The notes: generated from the sequence alone by a model not told the origin. A DNA stretch of 39,831 nt from CAZTPJ01 sp964614515 (GCA_964614515.1 CAZTPJ010000029.1:1-39831); one strand, 5' to 3'. Counted from the first letter of the stretch, positions 16,526 to 26,063 are shown. A program made the numbers and translations.

Positions 16526-17878
16526 TCAGCGCCTGCGAAACACGAGCATCACGAATTCGACGAAACTGTGCAGTCGCAGCGAGAGGCGCAGGCGGCGCAG
16601 TGAGGCGTCATCGGGTTCGATGCGAAGCGCCTGGCGGACCCAGTATCGCGCCCGCGTCCACTGTCCTTGTCGCGTGCAGGCCAGAGCGAGGTTGTGCATG
16701 GCCGGGACGAAGCGCGGGTTCAGGCGAAGCGCGCGTCGTGCTTCATCCATGCCTTCGACGAGACGGCCCATTTCCAGCAGCGCCACGCTCAGCGCATGAT
16801 GTGACGCGGTGTTCGCCGGGCGGAGTTTCGCGACGCGGCGCAGCACTCGCACGGCCTCTGCGGGCATGGACGCATCCATGAGCAAGTGCCCGAGTTCTTC
16901 GAGATCCTCGACTTCCCATGTGGATGGATCCGACCGGAACGACGCGACCTCGCGGCGCAGGTGTTCGCGGGCGTGTTCGGCGTCGTCGCCTTTTCCGCGT
17001 TCGAGGTACAGGCGTGCGATGCTTGAACGCACGCGGGGGTATTCCGAATCCAGGCGGATCACGACGTCAAAGTGGGTGAGTGCTTCATCGAGGCGATGTT
17101 CGCGGCGCGCCAGGTCGCCGAGGTCATAGTGCGCTTCGGCGTTGTCGGGTTCGATCTCCAGCACGCGGCGGAACTTCTCGCCCGCTTCCGCGAAGCGGTT
17201 CATCTCGACGAGAAGTTCGCCAAGGTCGAGGAGCGTGGCGATGTCGCCCGGATTCGTGCGAAGTTCACGCAGGTACAACTGGCGCGCCCGCTCATGCCGA
17301 CCCGTCCGCGAATACGCCTGCGCAAGGCGGGATTGGACGCCGGGCAGGTCAGGCTCGAGGCGTGCGGCCTCGCGAAGGCACCACACCGCCCGATCATGCA
17401 GGCCGCGATCAAGCAACGAGTCCGCCATGGCCGCGTAGGCCTCGCCCGCGTCGGGGGCGATCTGCTGGGCCATGTAGAACATGAGTTCGGCCTGTTCATG
17501 CTGGCCGAGTTGCGAGTAGGCCTCGATGCGATGGATGAACGGCGCGGCGTCGGCCGTGTCGAGTTTCGAGGCTTTCTCGAGCCACTCGATGGACTCGGCG
17601 GCGCGTCCGGCGCGAAGCAGGCTCACGCCGACCATGACCAGGGTGGGCTGATCCGACGGGGCGAGGTTGGCGGCGTCGCGAAAGGCGGAGATGGCGTCAT
17701 CGACGCGACCGGCGGCCTCAAGCGTGAGTCCGAGATTGAAGTGCCACTCGGCCTGATAGGGATTGAGGGACAGCGCGGCCCGGAGTTCGGACTCGGCCTC
17801 ATCGAGGCGGCCCGCTTCGTACAACTCGTGGGCACGCTCGACGTGTTGTTCCGCATCAACCCAGTCGCCGGTGCTCAC
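16526..17878 (-). CDS. TPR-repeat protein
   Basis: Predicted 450-aa protein built almost entirely of tetratricopeptide repeats, roughly ten. Examples are DEAESELRAALSLNPYQAEW, ISAFRDAANLAPSDQPTLVM, ERARQLYLRELRTNPGDIAT and EALTHFDVVIRLDSEYPRVR. No signal peptide. The C-terminus ends in a short hydrophobic/basic stretch (HSFVEFVMLVFRRR) that could touch a membrane. GTG at 17878 (STGDWVDAEQHVERA) is the only start in frame; an ATG 16 nt upstream is out of frame. Divergent from the HEAT-like gene. A scaffold role is likely; the partner is unknown. Confidence 0.85.
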   Translation of the reverse strand: MSTGDWVDAEQHVERAHELYEAGRLDEAESELRAALSLNPYQAEWHFNLGLTLEAAGRVDDAISAFRDAANLAPSDQPTLVMVGVSLLRAGRAAESIEWLEKASKLDTADAAPFIHRIEAYSQLGQHEQAELMFYMAQQIAPDAGEAYAAMADSLLDRGLHDRAVWCLREAARLEPDLPGVQSRLAQAYSRTGRHERARQLYLRELRTNPGDIATLLDLGELLVEMNRFAEAGEKFRRVLEIEPDNAEAHYDLGDLARREHRLDEALTHFDVVIRLDSEYPRVRSSIARLYLERGKGDDAEHAREHLRREVASFRSDPSTWEVEDLEELGHLLMDASMPAEAVRVLRRVAKLRPANTASHHALSVALLEMGRLVEGMDEARRALRLNPRFVPAMHNLALACTRQGQWTRARYWVRQALRIEPDDASLRRLRLSLRLHSFVEFVMLVFRRR

Positions 17879-17975
17879 CGAAGCGCACTCCCATGCTCGC
17901 GGGGGTCAATGCAACCGCCCACGATCGCCGAGATTATACCTATCCAGACTGACTTCGATCCAGAAAGCCTCTAGG

Positions 17976-20057
17976 ATGGGCATCGTGAGGGAACTCCAGC
18001 AAACAATTTCGGGCGGTTGGGTGTCGGCGGATCACCGCCGCGCGATGCGGGTGCGCGGGTTCATCGCGCTGGCCGTGGTTGCTGCCCTGTTCCCTTTCAG
18101 CCAGCCCCACGCGTCGGGGCAGACGATGTCGCCCGCCCTGGCCGTCGGACCCGGGCAATCCGTGTCGCAGTGGGTTGCGACGCTGCGCAATGGGCAGGCG
18201 GAGCGCAAGGATCGACTGTCGGCTGCGACGCGGCTGCTTGATGCCTGCCGAGAACCGGATACGGCCCGGGTCGTGATCGGGCTTCTGGGGGCACAATCGG
18301 AGGACCCCGCGGCGCGGGGTGTGCTGCTGGAAGCCGCGGCGAAGAAGGCCACGCTCATTCCCGAGCTCTTCCCCACGCTGTCCGAACTCGCCGGGGCTGT
18401 GACGCCCGAGGAGTTGCCGGGCGTGCTGGCGGCGATGTCGTCGGTTCGCACGCCTGAATCAGCGCTTCGCCTCGCGACGTTCCTGGGCGACCCGCATCCG
18501 GCGGCGGTGCGTCAGGCGGCGACTGCCGCCCTGGTTCGACTGTCGAGCAAGGAGGAACTCTCGTTCGACGCGGAGGCGCTGGCGAGTTGGCTGGAGGGCG
18601 TGCGGCGCACGACGCCGGGTGAATGGGCGTCGATGCTCATTCGCGATTTTGCGTCGCGTGCGGATCGCCTGGTGGCGGAGCGAGACGCGATCGTTCAGGA
18701 GTATGTCGCGCTGCTGCGGAGGCACTATCAGGATCAGACGATCGAGACACGCCAGCAGATGATCGCGGAGATGTTTCGACATGGGCGAGATGAAGTTCGC
18801 TCGCTCGGGTTTGAACTCGCTCGCGCTGAACTCGAACGCACGCCGCGGCTCAACGGGCAGGTTTCCGCGGCCGCGATCGAACTCCTTCGCGATCGAAATC
18901 CCCGATGGCGTGAGCGTGCCGCGGCGCTGCTGGATCAACTCGCCCCCCCCGATGCCGGTCCGGCCGTGGTCGATGCGCTCAATCGTGAGGCGGACCCGCG
19001 TGCCGCGGCGGCGCTCCTGACCGCGGCGACGCGATGGCCATCGATCGCGACGATTCCGACGACGATTCGGTGGTTGGAGCATGGCCCGACGACTCGGCGT
19101 GCGGCCGCACTGCTGGGGCTTGCGCTCATTCGTCAGGGTCTGCTGACTGATCAGTCGGATCTTGCCCGCGTGGCGCAGGCCATGCGTGCGCTTCCTGACG
19201 ATCAGCTCGGGTCGGTCACGCTTCGATTGCTGATGGCGGTGGGAACTCAGGAGGATCGACATCGCATCGCGGCGATGATGGTGGGCGCGGAGCCGGGCGT
19301 GCGACAGGCCGCGGCCGTCGCGCTGGCCGACCGGCCCGAGGGCCTTGATCTGCTGCTTGTGGCGGCCGCCGATGATGTGAATCTGTATGCGATTTCCGCG
19401 ACGGCGATCATCGCGCACCGTCCCGATCGCGCGGGGTTCGAGCATCTGGCCACGGCCAAGTCGCCCAGCCCTGAAGTGCGGGATGCGTCGCTGCTTCGTC
19501 TCGCGGCGGCGCTGCCCATTGCGGATCTTGTGGCCGTTGCCCAGCGCCCGGACGTGACGACGGAGATGCGGGTGTCGATGCTGACGCGGTTGACGGATCC
19601 TGCGACGGCCGGAAACGGCGTGCATGGGCCGCATTTGCTGCTTGGGCTGGTGTTGCTGGCCGAGTCGCATCTTGACTTGCGTCGTCCGGATCAGGCGATG
19701 ATTGCGATCGACGCGGCCGCGCGGATCGAAGTTCCGCCGGATTCCGAACAGGCAGCGCGAGTTCGTGACATTCGGGCGACGGCGCTGATCGCGGAGAACA
19801 AACTGGCGGAAGCGGTGGCGCTTGGGGCGTCGGTGCGGGCGTGGCTCGATGGACTGTCGCATGTGATCGACGAACCGTTTGCCCGCGAGGTTGTCGAGCG
19901 GATTCGTCAGATCTTCGCTGAAATGATGACGCCGGAAGAACTCGCGTCGCTGATCGAACTTGAGCGTGCGATCCCTGAACGCGTCCCCGGAGAGTCGCCG
20001 CCGCCCGAGGATCCGCCCATCCTTCGCAGCGAGCAGGCGCCGCCGGGCATCGGATAG
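17976..20057 (+). CDS. Exported HEAT/ARM-like helical-repeat protein
   Basis: Predicted 693 aa. A hydrophobic export segment (FIALAVVAALFPFSQPHASG) follows 25 residues of N-terminal sequence. ATG at 18045 (MRVRGFIALAVV) would give a more typical signal peptide and is a real alternative. The rest is Ala/Leu-rich helical repeats with HEAT-like character (PAAVRQAATAALVRLSSKEE, DPRAAAALLTAATRWPS, EPGVRQAAAVALADRPEGLD), ending in a Pro-rich tail. The last 150 residues include a TPR-like segment about bookkeeping size rather than catalysis. No catalytic motif is visible. Probably a periplasmic or membrane-attached scaffold. Confidence 0.78.
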   Translation: MGIVRELQQTISGGWVSADHRRAMRVRGFIALAVVAALFPFSQPHASGQTMSPALAVGPGQSVSQWVATLRNGQAERKDRLSAATRLLDACREPDTARVVIGLLGAQSEDPAARGVLLEAAAKKATLIPELFPTLSELAGAVTPEELPGVLAAMSSVRTPESALRLATFLGDPHPAAVRQAATAALVRLSSKEELSFDAEALASWLEGVRRTTPGEWASMLIRDFASRADRLVAERDAIVQEYVALLRRHYQDQTIETRQQMIAEMFRHGRDEVRSLGFELARAELERTPRLNGQVSAAAIELLRDRNPRWRERAAALLDQLAPPDAGPAVVDALNREADPRAAAALLTAATRWPSIATIPTTIRWLEHGPTTRRAAALLGLALIRQGLLTDQSDLARVAQAMRALPDDQLGSVTLRLLMAVGTQEDRHRIAAMMVGAEPGVRQAAAVALADRPEGLDLLLVAAADDVNLYAISATAIIAHRPDRAGFEHLATAKSPSPEVRDASLLRLAAALPIADLVAVAQRPDVTTEMRVSMLTRLTDPATAGNGVHGPHLLLGLVLLAESHLDLRRPDQAMIAIDAAARIEVPPDSEQAARVRDIRATALIAENKLAEAVALGASVRAWLDGLSHVIDEPFAREVVERIRQIFAEMMTPEELASLIELERAIPERVPGESPPPEDPPILRSEQAPPGIG

Positions 20058-20104
20058 TGGGTCGCGCGGCTGGTCGCCGCGCATGCGTGGAAGAGGCTTG
20101 CAAC

Positions 20105-21697
20105 ATGAAACTGACGCTGTTTGCGATCGTCGCCACCCCGGCCGCCTTACTCGCGGGACCGACCTTTGTCGTGAAGTTTGATCAGGCGACGCGCGATCAG
20201 CCGGCGTCGGGACGGCTCGTTGTTTATCTGGTCAAGCATGGTGCGGACGTGCCGCCCGGGACGCCGCCGTCGTCGGGGCCGTTCTGGCATGATCCGCAGC
20301 CGATGTTTGGTGTGTGGGTTCGCGAGGCCGTGCCCGGACAGCCGATGGTCGTGGACAATGAAGCGACGTACTTCCCTTCGCCGCTCGAGGCGCTGCCGCC
20401 GGGTACGTATGACGCGCAGGCGGTGCTTGACATCAACACGATCAACAGTGACTGGCGGATGGAGCCGGGAAACCTGGTCTCGCACACGGTGACGTTCACG
20501 GTTTCGGGTGATGATCCTGATCCGCGCGTGGACATCGCGCTGGTGGACGTGGTGGCCGTGCCCGAGGCGCCGCCGTTGATCACGGGGGTTGAGATCGTTG
20601 AAGTGCGTTCAGCGCTTTTGAGCGAGTTTCACGGGCGCGACGTGATGCTGCGTGCCGGCGTCGTCGCGCCGGTGGACGCGGAGCCTTCGCGGCGATATCC
20701 GGGCGTGTATGAAGTTCCCGGCTTTGGCGGCGACCACCTCGGGGCGTATGCGCGTGCCGTGAGCGTGCAGCGCGTTGATCCGGCGTCTCCCGAGGGCCGA
20801 CTCGCCCGCGCGGCGTACTGGATCGTGCTCGATCCCGAGTCGGGCAACGGGCACACGCTCTTTGCTGATTCGGCGAACAACGGCCCGGTCGGTCAGGCGC
20901 TCGTGACGGAACTGATTCCGGCCATCGAACTGCGGTTCGCGTTGATAGCCGAGCCGTCCGCCCGTCTGCTTCGCGGACATTCTTCCGGCGGTTGGTCCAC
21001 GATCTGGCTGGCGACGACATACCCCGAGACGTTTGGCGGCTGCTGGTCGAGCGCGCCGGATCCGGTTGACTTCAGACGATTTCAACTCGTGGACATCTAT
21101 GCGAAACTCGATGGACCCACGGGCGCGCCCAATCGCATCGGCTCGATGTATCACGATCAATCCACACCGCCGAACTGGCTCAACTCCTATCGCGCTGACG
21201 GCACGGACCTGATGACCATTCGTCAGGAGAACCTGATGGAGGAAGTGCTCGGGCCGCACAACACCTCCGGCCAGCAGTGGGACTCGTGGCAGGCGGTTTT
21301 TGGTCCGCGCGATTCCGCGGGTCGCCCGGCCGCGCTGTATGAACCCATCACCGGGCGCATCGACATGTCGATCGCGCAGCAGTATCGGGCGTTTGACATT
21401 TCGGGGCGACTGGCGGCGGATCCTGGGCGATATCTGCCGATGTTTCGTGATCGGGTTCGCATCGTGGTGGGTGATGAGGATAATTTTCATCTGGAGCAGG
21501 CGGTGATGCTGCTTTCGCAGCGCATCGACGAACTGCTTGTCGCGCACTCGGACCTGGACGCACGGGAGCAGTGGACGGGGTATGTGAAGGTTGTGCGTGG
21601 ATACGATCATGGGTCTGTGCATGATGCGCCAGAGGTTCGGGCGTTCCCGGGCGAAATGCTGCGAGCGCTCGATTCCGCGGGCCACCTTGGCCCATGA
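20105..21697 (+). CDS. Secreted putative esterase (alpha/beta hydrolase, esterase D-like)
   Basis: Predicted 530-aa exported hydrolase. A signal peptide (MKLTLFAIVATPAALLAG) is followed by an Ig-like/beta N-terminal region (residues 20-170). The esterase domain carries the nucleophile elbow LRGHSSGGWSTIWLATTYPE (G-H-S-S-G, GxSxG), a likely acid at IVVGDEDNF, and a likely His in VVRGYDHGSVHD. Such domains act on acylated sugars or other esters outside the cytoplasm; the substrate cannot be told. AAGAGG before ATG 20105 supports this start over the open frame from 20057. It lies 47 bp after the HEAT-like gene. Confidence 0.82.
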   Translation: MKLTLFAIVATPAALLAGPTFVVKFDQATRDQPASGRLVVYLVKHGADVPPGTPPSSGPFWHDPQPMFGVWVREAVPGQPMVVDNEATYFPSPLEALPPGTYDAQAVLDINTINSDWRMEPGNLVSHTVTFTVSGDDPDPRVDIALVDVVAVPEAPPLITGVEIVEVRSALLSEFHGRDVMLRAGVVAPVDAEPSRRYPGVYEVPGFGGDHLGAYARAVSVQRVDPASPEGRLARAAYWIVLDPESGNGHTLFADSANNGPVGQALVTELIPAIELRFALIAEPSARLLRGHSSGGWSTIWLATTYPETFGGCWSSAPDPVDFRRFQLVDIYAKLDGPTGAPNRIGSMYHDQSTPPNWLNSYRADGTDLMTIRQENLMEEVLGPHNTSGQQWDSWQAVFGPRDSAGRPAALYEPITGRIDMSIAQQYRAFDISGRLAADPGRYLPMFRDRVRIVVGDEDNFHLEQAVMLLSQRIDELLVAHSDLDAREQWTGYVKVVRGYDHGSVHDAPEVRAFPGEMLRALDSAGHLGP

Positions 21698-21773
21698 CAC
21701 CGAGGGCTCGCGCGGCGACCCGGGTGATGGCCGTCGGCGTCGAGCCTGCGACACTCGCACAGGGGGTCACATC

Positions 21774-22307
21774 ATGCAACGACGCGAAGCGCTGGCCGAA
21801 GGCATCCTCGCCTGTCGAACGCTCACGGGGCGGTATCTCGCCGGTTTCAATGAGATCAACCATGTCACGCAAGCGCCCGGCGCGCCGAATCACGTCGCGT
21901 GGTGCCTTGGACATTGTGCCCTGACCATGCACCGTGTGGCGGAGAAACTCGACGGCCATCCCATCCCGCCTGAGGATTTCTTCGCAGTTAAGAATGCGGA
22001 AGTGACGCCGCGCTATGGGGGAAAGTTTGATCCGGAAACCGTGTCTTTTGGCAGTGTTCCGGTGGATGACCCGGTGGCGTATCCGATGTTCGCGCGGTGC
22101 GTGGACATCTATGAAACCGCTTGTCACCGCCTCGCGGAAGCGGTGCGTCACTGTGATGAACCCCGGCTGGATCAGAAGGCGAAGTGGGGCCAGAGCGAAC
22201 TGCACCTGTGGGAAATGGTGCAGCGCATGATCTTTCATAATGGGCATCACACCGGTCAAATCGCGGATCTGCGGCGGGGGATGAACATGCCTTCAATCTT
22301 CGCGTGA
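21774..22307 (+). CDS. DinB/YfiT-like four-helix metal-binding protein
   Basis: Predicted 177 aa with the DinB-fold layout: helix 1 (REALAEGILACRTLTGRYLA), NHVAWCLGHCALTMHRVAEK with the first metal-ligand His region, and the C-terminal HNGHHTGQIADLRRGM that supplies the second and third His ligands. Family members bind divalent metal, and some are thiol-dependent S-transferases or hydrolases. AGGGGG upstream supports the ATG at 21774. No cofactor pathway is visible nearby, so the reaction is unknown. Confidence 0.85.
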   Translation: MQRREALAEGILACRTLTGRYLAGFNEINHVTQAPGAPNHVAWCLGHCALTMHRVAEKLDGHPIPPEDFFAVKNAEVTPRYGGKFDPETVSFGSVPVDDPVAYPMFARCVDIYETACHRLAEAVRHCDEPRLDQKAKWGQSELHLWEMVQRMIFHNGHHTGQIADLRRGMNMPSIFA

Positions 22308-22374
22308 GAGTGGCCCGGGCGTCTGCGCTAGGGTATTATTGTGGGCGTCTGGTGTTTTTACCCGATTTCGGTTT

Positions 22375-22397
22375 TGGCCCGGGATCAGCCCGGGTCA
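22375..22397 (+). promoter_or_regulatory. Hairpin in the leader of the PAS-LuxR gene
   Basis: Stem TGGCCCGGG / CCCGGGTCA (one G-T pair) with loop ATCAG, 91 bp before the regulator ATG. No T-run follows, so it is more likely a leader structure or operator than a terminator. Confidence 0.4.
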
Positions 22398-22488
22398 TGG
22401 TGCGTACTGTTAAACAGCATCTTGGAAAGCGTCAAAAACAGGCAAATCTTCGGCGGCCCTCAATACCGCCCATGCGGAGCAAAAAAAC

Positions 22489-23211
22489 ATGGTCAATGGA
22501 GCACGAAATAACGGTTCGATCACACTTCCCGAGCAGTTGGCAGAGGCCGACACTCGACTGTTATGGGACGTCATCGTCAACGACACGGACTGCCGCATTG
22601 CGATCTTGGATCGCGACGGCAAGGTGGCGTTCGCCAACGATGAGGCCAATCGTCGGTACACCGAGAAACTCGCCGGGGCGTCGATCGTCGGTCGAAACAT
22701 CTCCGAGTTTCTCCCCGCCGACTTCGCGGCCGAGTGGCTTGGGTTCATCCGCCAGGTCGCCGATTCGGGCAATCCGGTGCTCGTTGACGGGATGCTCGGT
22801 GGCGTGAAGATTCGTTCGGTTCTTCGTTCGATCCGCAGCGGTGGCAAGCCGTACGTGCTTGCGATTACGCGGAACCTCATGTCGCCGCACGCCGTTGAGC
22901 CTGACACCAAGGAAGTCCGGGAAGTCGTCGTGTCGAAGGCGCGCGACCTTGGCCCGCTCACGTCGCTGACCGAGCGTGAGATGCAGGTTCTCACGCTCAT
23001 CGGCGAGGGGTTGTCCACGGCCGCGATTGCCGCGAAACTCCACCGCAGCGTCAAGACGGTCGAGTGGCACCGAGCCTCGCTGGGTTCGAAACTGGCCGTG
23101 ACCAACCGCGTGGAACTCGCCCGCATCGCCATTCGCGCCGGCCTGTGCCAGATCAGCACGGACAAGGCGCGCGATGAAGCTCGCGCGGAGCAGGCCAGCG
23201 CGACGGCCTGA
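22489..23211 (+). CDS. PAS-domain LuxR-type transcriptional regulator
   Basis: Predicted 240-aa regulator. Residues 25-125 form a PAS domain (CRIAILDRDGKVAFANDEAN, then VGRNISEFLPADFAAEW), so it likely senses a small molecule or redox/energy cue. Residues 163-225 are a LuxR/GerE HTH (LTEREMQVLTLIGEGLSTAA, IAAKLHRSVKTVEWHRASLG, NRVELARIAIRAGL). A phosphorylatable receiver is absent, so signalling is by direct sensing. GGAG about 9 nt before ATG 22489. A strong hairpin follows the stop at 23238-23272. Target genes unknown. Confidence 0.9.
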   Translation: MVNGARNNGSITLPEQLAEADTRLLWDVIVNDTDCRIAILDRDGKVAFANDEANRRYTEKLAGASIVGRNISEFLPADFAAEWLGFIRQVADSGNPVLVDGMLGGVKIRSVLRSIRSGGKPYVLAITRNLMSPHAVEPDTKEVREVVVSKARDLGPLTSLTEREMQVLTLIGEGLSTAAIAAKLHRSVKTVEWHRASLGSKLAVTNRVELARIAIRAGLCQISTDKARDEARAEQASATA

Positions 23212-23237
23212 CGCCTCGATCAAGTTTGAATACAACG

Positions 23238-23272
23238 GGCCACGCCTTTCCAAAGTATGGGAGGGCGTGGCC
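23238..23272 (+). terminator. Strong hairpin after the PAS-LuxR gene
   Basis: Stem GGCCACGCC / GGCGTGGCC extended inward by five more pairs (two G-T), loop AAAGTAT. It starts 27 nt after the stop. There is no T-run, so intrinsic termination is only probable. Confidence 0.5.
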
Positions 23273-23304
23273 GTGCGCTGAGACCGAACATACGCTCGAA
23301 GGGC

Positions 23305-23703
23305 ATGTTCTGGTGGTCTGAGCAGCAACCGGCTATTTTGTACAAGCAGTCACGGCTGTTTCTGCTGACGCTTCCGATCGCGCTTGTTGTGGCGGTGGGT
23401 TCGGTTCTCGCGGCGCGATATTTGCGGCATTGGCCGTTCATCAGCGCGTTGATTCCGATCGGGATTTTTCTTCCGCAGTTTGTCGTGATGTGGATCCTCA
23501 TGGTCAAGACGCGGAAGTTGAGGCGGATCTGGCGGGAATCGGGCGGGCGCGTCTGCACGCATTGCGGGCACAATCTGGCGGGGCTGGCGGATCTCGGCGT
23601 GTGCCCGGAGTGTGGCGAGGCGTTTGACACGCACGTTGATCGAACACGGTGGGCGGGTGCGGCGGGTTTCACGCGCGATCAGTGGGATCGGCCGTCGGTG
23701 TAG
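23305..23703 (+). CDS. Small membrane protein with C-terminal zinc ribbon
   Basis: Predicted 132 aa. Two membrane helices (LFLLTLPIALVVAVGSVLAA and FISALIPIGIFLPQFVVMWI) are followed by a cytoplasmic zinc ribbon CTHCGHNLAGL...GVCPECGEAF. ATG at 23305 (MFWWSEQQPAIL) is preferred over upstream in-frame codons because it directly precedes the helix. A paralogue with the same order of parts is encoded at 26064. Function unknown; this looks like a lineage-typical family. A short hairpin (GCGATTC-GTT-GAATCGC, 23705-23721) follows the stop. Confidence 0.78.
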   Translation: MFWWSEQQPAILYKQSRLFLLTLPIALVVAVGSVLAARYLRHWPFISALIPIGIFLPQFVVMWILMVKTRKLRRIWRESGGRVCTHCGHNLAGLADLGVCPECGEAFDTHVDRTRWAGAAGFTRDQWDRPSV

Positions 23704-23704
23704 G

Positions 23705-23763
23705 GCGATTCGTTGAATCGCACGGGATTGTGAGTTGTTGCGACGGCTGGAGCGACTTGCTCC
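23705..23763. promoter_or_regulatory. Two short hairpins at the start of a 272-bp intergenic gap
   Basis: GCGATTC-GTT-GAATCGC (23705-23721) and GGAGC-GACTT-GCTCC (23749-23763). The first touches the stop of the zinc-ribbon gene. The rest of the gap to 23976 holds no gene that I can support. Confidence 0.4.
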
Positions 23764-23975
23764 GAAGACTCCGCGCGTCGTTCATCCACACGGATGCGTG
23801 CGTTTTTCGGACGGCGGCGGTGCGGTGTGTGACGGTCGCGTGGTTTGCGCGGGCGGTGCGGGCGGCGGCGCGATGGGTGGGGGCTGCGAAGCGGTGATTC
23901 TCATGTAGACTCGCGTTACGCGACAATCTCGCGCGAGCGGATGCCACGCGCCCGCTGTCCAGAGGGAGATCGAAG

Positions 23976-25481
23976 ATGCGTCGATGCAAGTCGTTCATTG
24001 TGGTGTTCGTCGCCATCGCCGCGTTCGTGCCCACGGCCGCGGCCCAGACCGAGTTCACCTATCAGGGCGTGCTCAAGGAAGGGGGCGACCCGGCCAACGG
24101 GAGTTACGACTTTGTGTTTCGCCTGATGAGTGCGCAGGTGGGCGGGATGCAGATCGGCACGGCCCAACTGGTCAATGACTGGAACGTGGTTGACGGCCTG
24201 TTCACCGTGCAACTGGACTTTGGTGCGGGTCGTTTCACCGGTGAGCCCCGATGGGTGCAGGTCGAAGTTCGCCCGGGCGCGAGCACGGGTTCGTACACGA
24301 CGCTCACGCCGCGTCAGCGCGTGACCGCCGCGCCGTATGCGATGTATGCGTTTAGCGCACCGAACAACTCGAGTTTCTGGACGGCTCACGGCACGCACAT
24401 CGCCAGCACGAACACGGGCAACGTCGGCATTGGCATCACTGCGCCCACCGGCCGTCTGCATGTCGTCGCGCCGACGGGTAACGCGATCATGGGCCGGACG
24501 AACGCCACGACGGGATTGGTGGCCGGTGTGTTCGGGCAAGCCGACAGCAATGCGGGCATCGGCGTGTTCGGCGCGGCCACGGCGGTGACGGGTGACGCAT
24601 ACGGCGGATATTTCCTCTCGGAGAGCGATTTCGGATATGGCCTCTACGCAGGCGTGTCATCACCGGCCGGGCCTACGGTCGGCGGACAGTTCGTCACCGA
24701 CAGCGATCAGGGCACGGGTGTGCTGGCGTGGGCCACGGCCGAAGTTGGCGAGACCTATGCCATCGTCGGCTCGGCGGCGAGTCCGTTTGGCACGGGCGTG
24801 TATGGCGACTCGCTCGGCACGGGCGTGTATGGCGCGGCGTATGGCGACAGCCCGTTCTTCGGTGTGTTCGGCTGGGTTCCGCAGCAGATCGGGTATGGCG
24901 TGTATGCGCAGGGCCGTCTGGGCGCATCGGGGACCAAGTCGTTCCGCATTGACCACCCCGATGAGCCGACGGAGAAGTACCTGCTGCACTATTCAACCGA
25001 AAGCCCGGAGGTGCTCAACTTCTATCGCGGCACGGTTGTGCTTGACGACGCGGGGGAGGCGAGCGTGGAAATGCCCGCGTATTTCGCGCGGATCAACGCA
25101 TCGCCGAGTTATCAGTTGACGGCCGTGGGGTCGCCGATGCCGAACCTGCATGTCTCGCGTGAGATTGATGAGATCGCGCTGTTGATGGGCGCGGAAGCGG
25201 AGCCTGGGTCGCCGGTGTCGGCGTGTTCGTTTCGGATTGCGGGCGGATCGCCGGGCGGAAAGGTGTCGTGGAGAGTCGAGGCCGTGCGAAATGACAGGTG
25301 GGTGAGGACGGGCGGCGCGCCTGTGGAAGTGGCGAAGGAACCTGGCGAGATCGGGACGTATCAGAATCCGGAGTTGTACGGCCTGCCGGTGGAGATGGGG
25401 ACGTTTGCGCCGGCGTTGCCGAGTGGGAAGCGTGAAACGGATAAGCGAGAAGGTGCAAGTCGGCAGGTGCTGACGAAATGA
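23976..25481 (+). CDS. Exported fibre-like protein (FxYQG N-domain, GVYG repeats, C-terminal beta module)
   Basis: Predicted 501 aa. A signal peptide (CKSFIVVFVAIAAFVPTAAA) is followed by the planctomycete domain starting FTYQGVLKEGGDPANGSYDF and FTVQLDFGAGRFTGEPRW. A central region of Gly-rich beta repeats comes next (GVFGQ, GIGVFG, GTGVYG, GTGVYGAAYG, GYGVYAQG), as in trimeric fibre shafts. It ends with a module starting TKSFRIDHPDEPTEKYLLH and containing VLNFYRGTVVLDDAGEASVE and GGKVSWRVEAVRND. That module resembles the tail-fibre tips or self-processing ends of phage and adhesin fibres, but no catalytic residue is assured. Probably a surface or extracellular filament. Codon use matches neighbours. 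Confidence 0.8.
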   Translation: MRRCKSFIVVFVAIAAFVPTAAAQTEFTYQGVLKEGGDPANGSYDFVFRLMSAQVGGMQIGTAQLVNDWNVVDGLFTVQLDFGAGRFTGEPRWVQVEVRPGASTGSYTTLTPRQRVTAAPYAMYAFSAPNNSSFWTAHGTHIASTNTGNVGIGITAPTGRLHVVAPTGNAIMGRTNATTGLVAGVFGQADSNAGIGVFGAATAVTGDAYGGYFLSESDFGYGLYAGVSSPAGPTVGGQFVTDSDQGTGVLAWATAEVGETYAIVGSAASPFGTGVYGDSLGTGVYGAAYGDSPFFGVFGWVPQQIGYGVYAQGRLGASGTKSFRIDHPDEPTEKYLLHYSTESPEVLNFYRGTVVLDDAGEASVEMPAYFARINASPSYQLTAVGSPMPNLHVSREIDEIALLMGAEAEPGSPVSACSFRIAGGSPGGKVSWRVEAVRNDRWVRTGGAPVEVAKEPGEIGTYQNPELYGLPVEMGTFAPALPSGKRETDKREGASRQVLTK

Positions 25482-25553
25482 ATTCCTCGGCTACATGAAT
25501 AACGGCGTATCGAGGGACAAGCGCTGGCAGTACCTGCATCGTAGAATCTCGCT

Positions 25554-25949
25554 ATGGAACAAGCGCGAGCTGAGTTTGAGCCGTTGCTGGCAATTCTCGA
25601 ACGGTTGCCCGTGGGGATCAAGGTGTTTGGATGGGGACGTGACGAAGATGGGTGCTGGTGGGTCAAGTTTGCACTCGATACCGAGCACTCCCTCGCGTGG
25701 CGCACCGTTCAGGAACTTGGCCATGTCCTGAACTACCTGTCGTCGACCGAACGCCTGCCGACGGTGTTCATGCCGGTTTCGCCGCCTCCGTACCTCAATG
25801 GCGGCGTGGAGTATCTTTCATGGGTCATCGAAAGCAGGGTTCCCACGTTCACCCCCGAGCAGTGCGCTCAATGGCTGAGCGGACGACTGCCGTCGCCCGT
25901 TGACGATGTCAGTGCATGGGTTGTCGATGATCCGTCGGATCAGTCATGA
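25554..25949 (+). CDS. Small protein of unknown function
   Basis: Predicted 131 aa, not recognised. It is acidic, has no signal peptide, and has several Trp residues (FGWGRDEDGCWWVKFALDTE and WRTVQELGHVLNYL), suggesting a compact cytoplasmic alpha/beta fold. ATG at 25554 is the first in-frame start. It sits 72 bp after the fibre-like gene and 114 bp before the second TM/zinc-ribbon protein, all on the plus strand. Confidence 0.68.
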   Translation: MEQARAEFEPLLAILERLPVGIKVFGWGRDEDGCWWVKFALDTEHSLAWRTVQELGHVLNYLSSTERLPTVFMPVSPPPYLNGGVEYLSWVIESRVPTFTPEQCAQWLSGRLPSPVDDVSAWVVDDPSDQS

Positions 25950-26063
25950 CCCTGTGCAGGATGGCGTACAGAATCGGCGACGATTGGACTCGCAGTGTCG
26001 ATCGTCCGTTGCGTTGGTGCATCGCGTAGGCTCGACGACCTTCGTAAGACGCTTGCCTGGCGA

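Noticed and set aside
22375..22397. Intrinsic terminator before the LuxR gene
   Set aside because: No T-run follows the hairpin, and it lies 91 bp before the next start. A leader structure is more likely.
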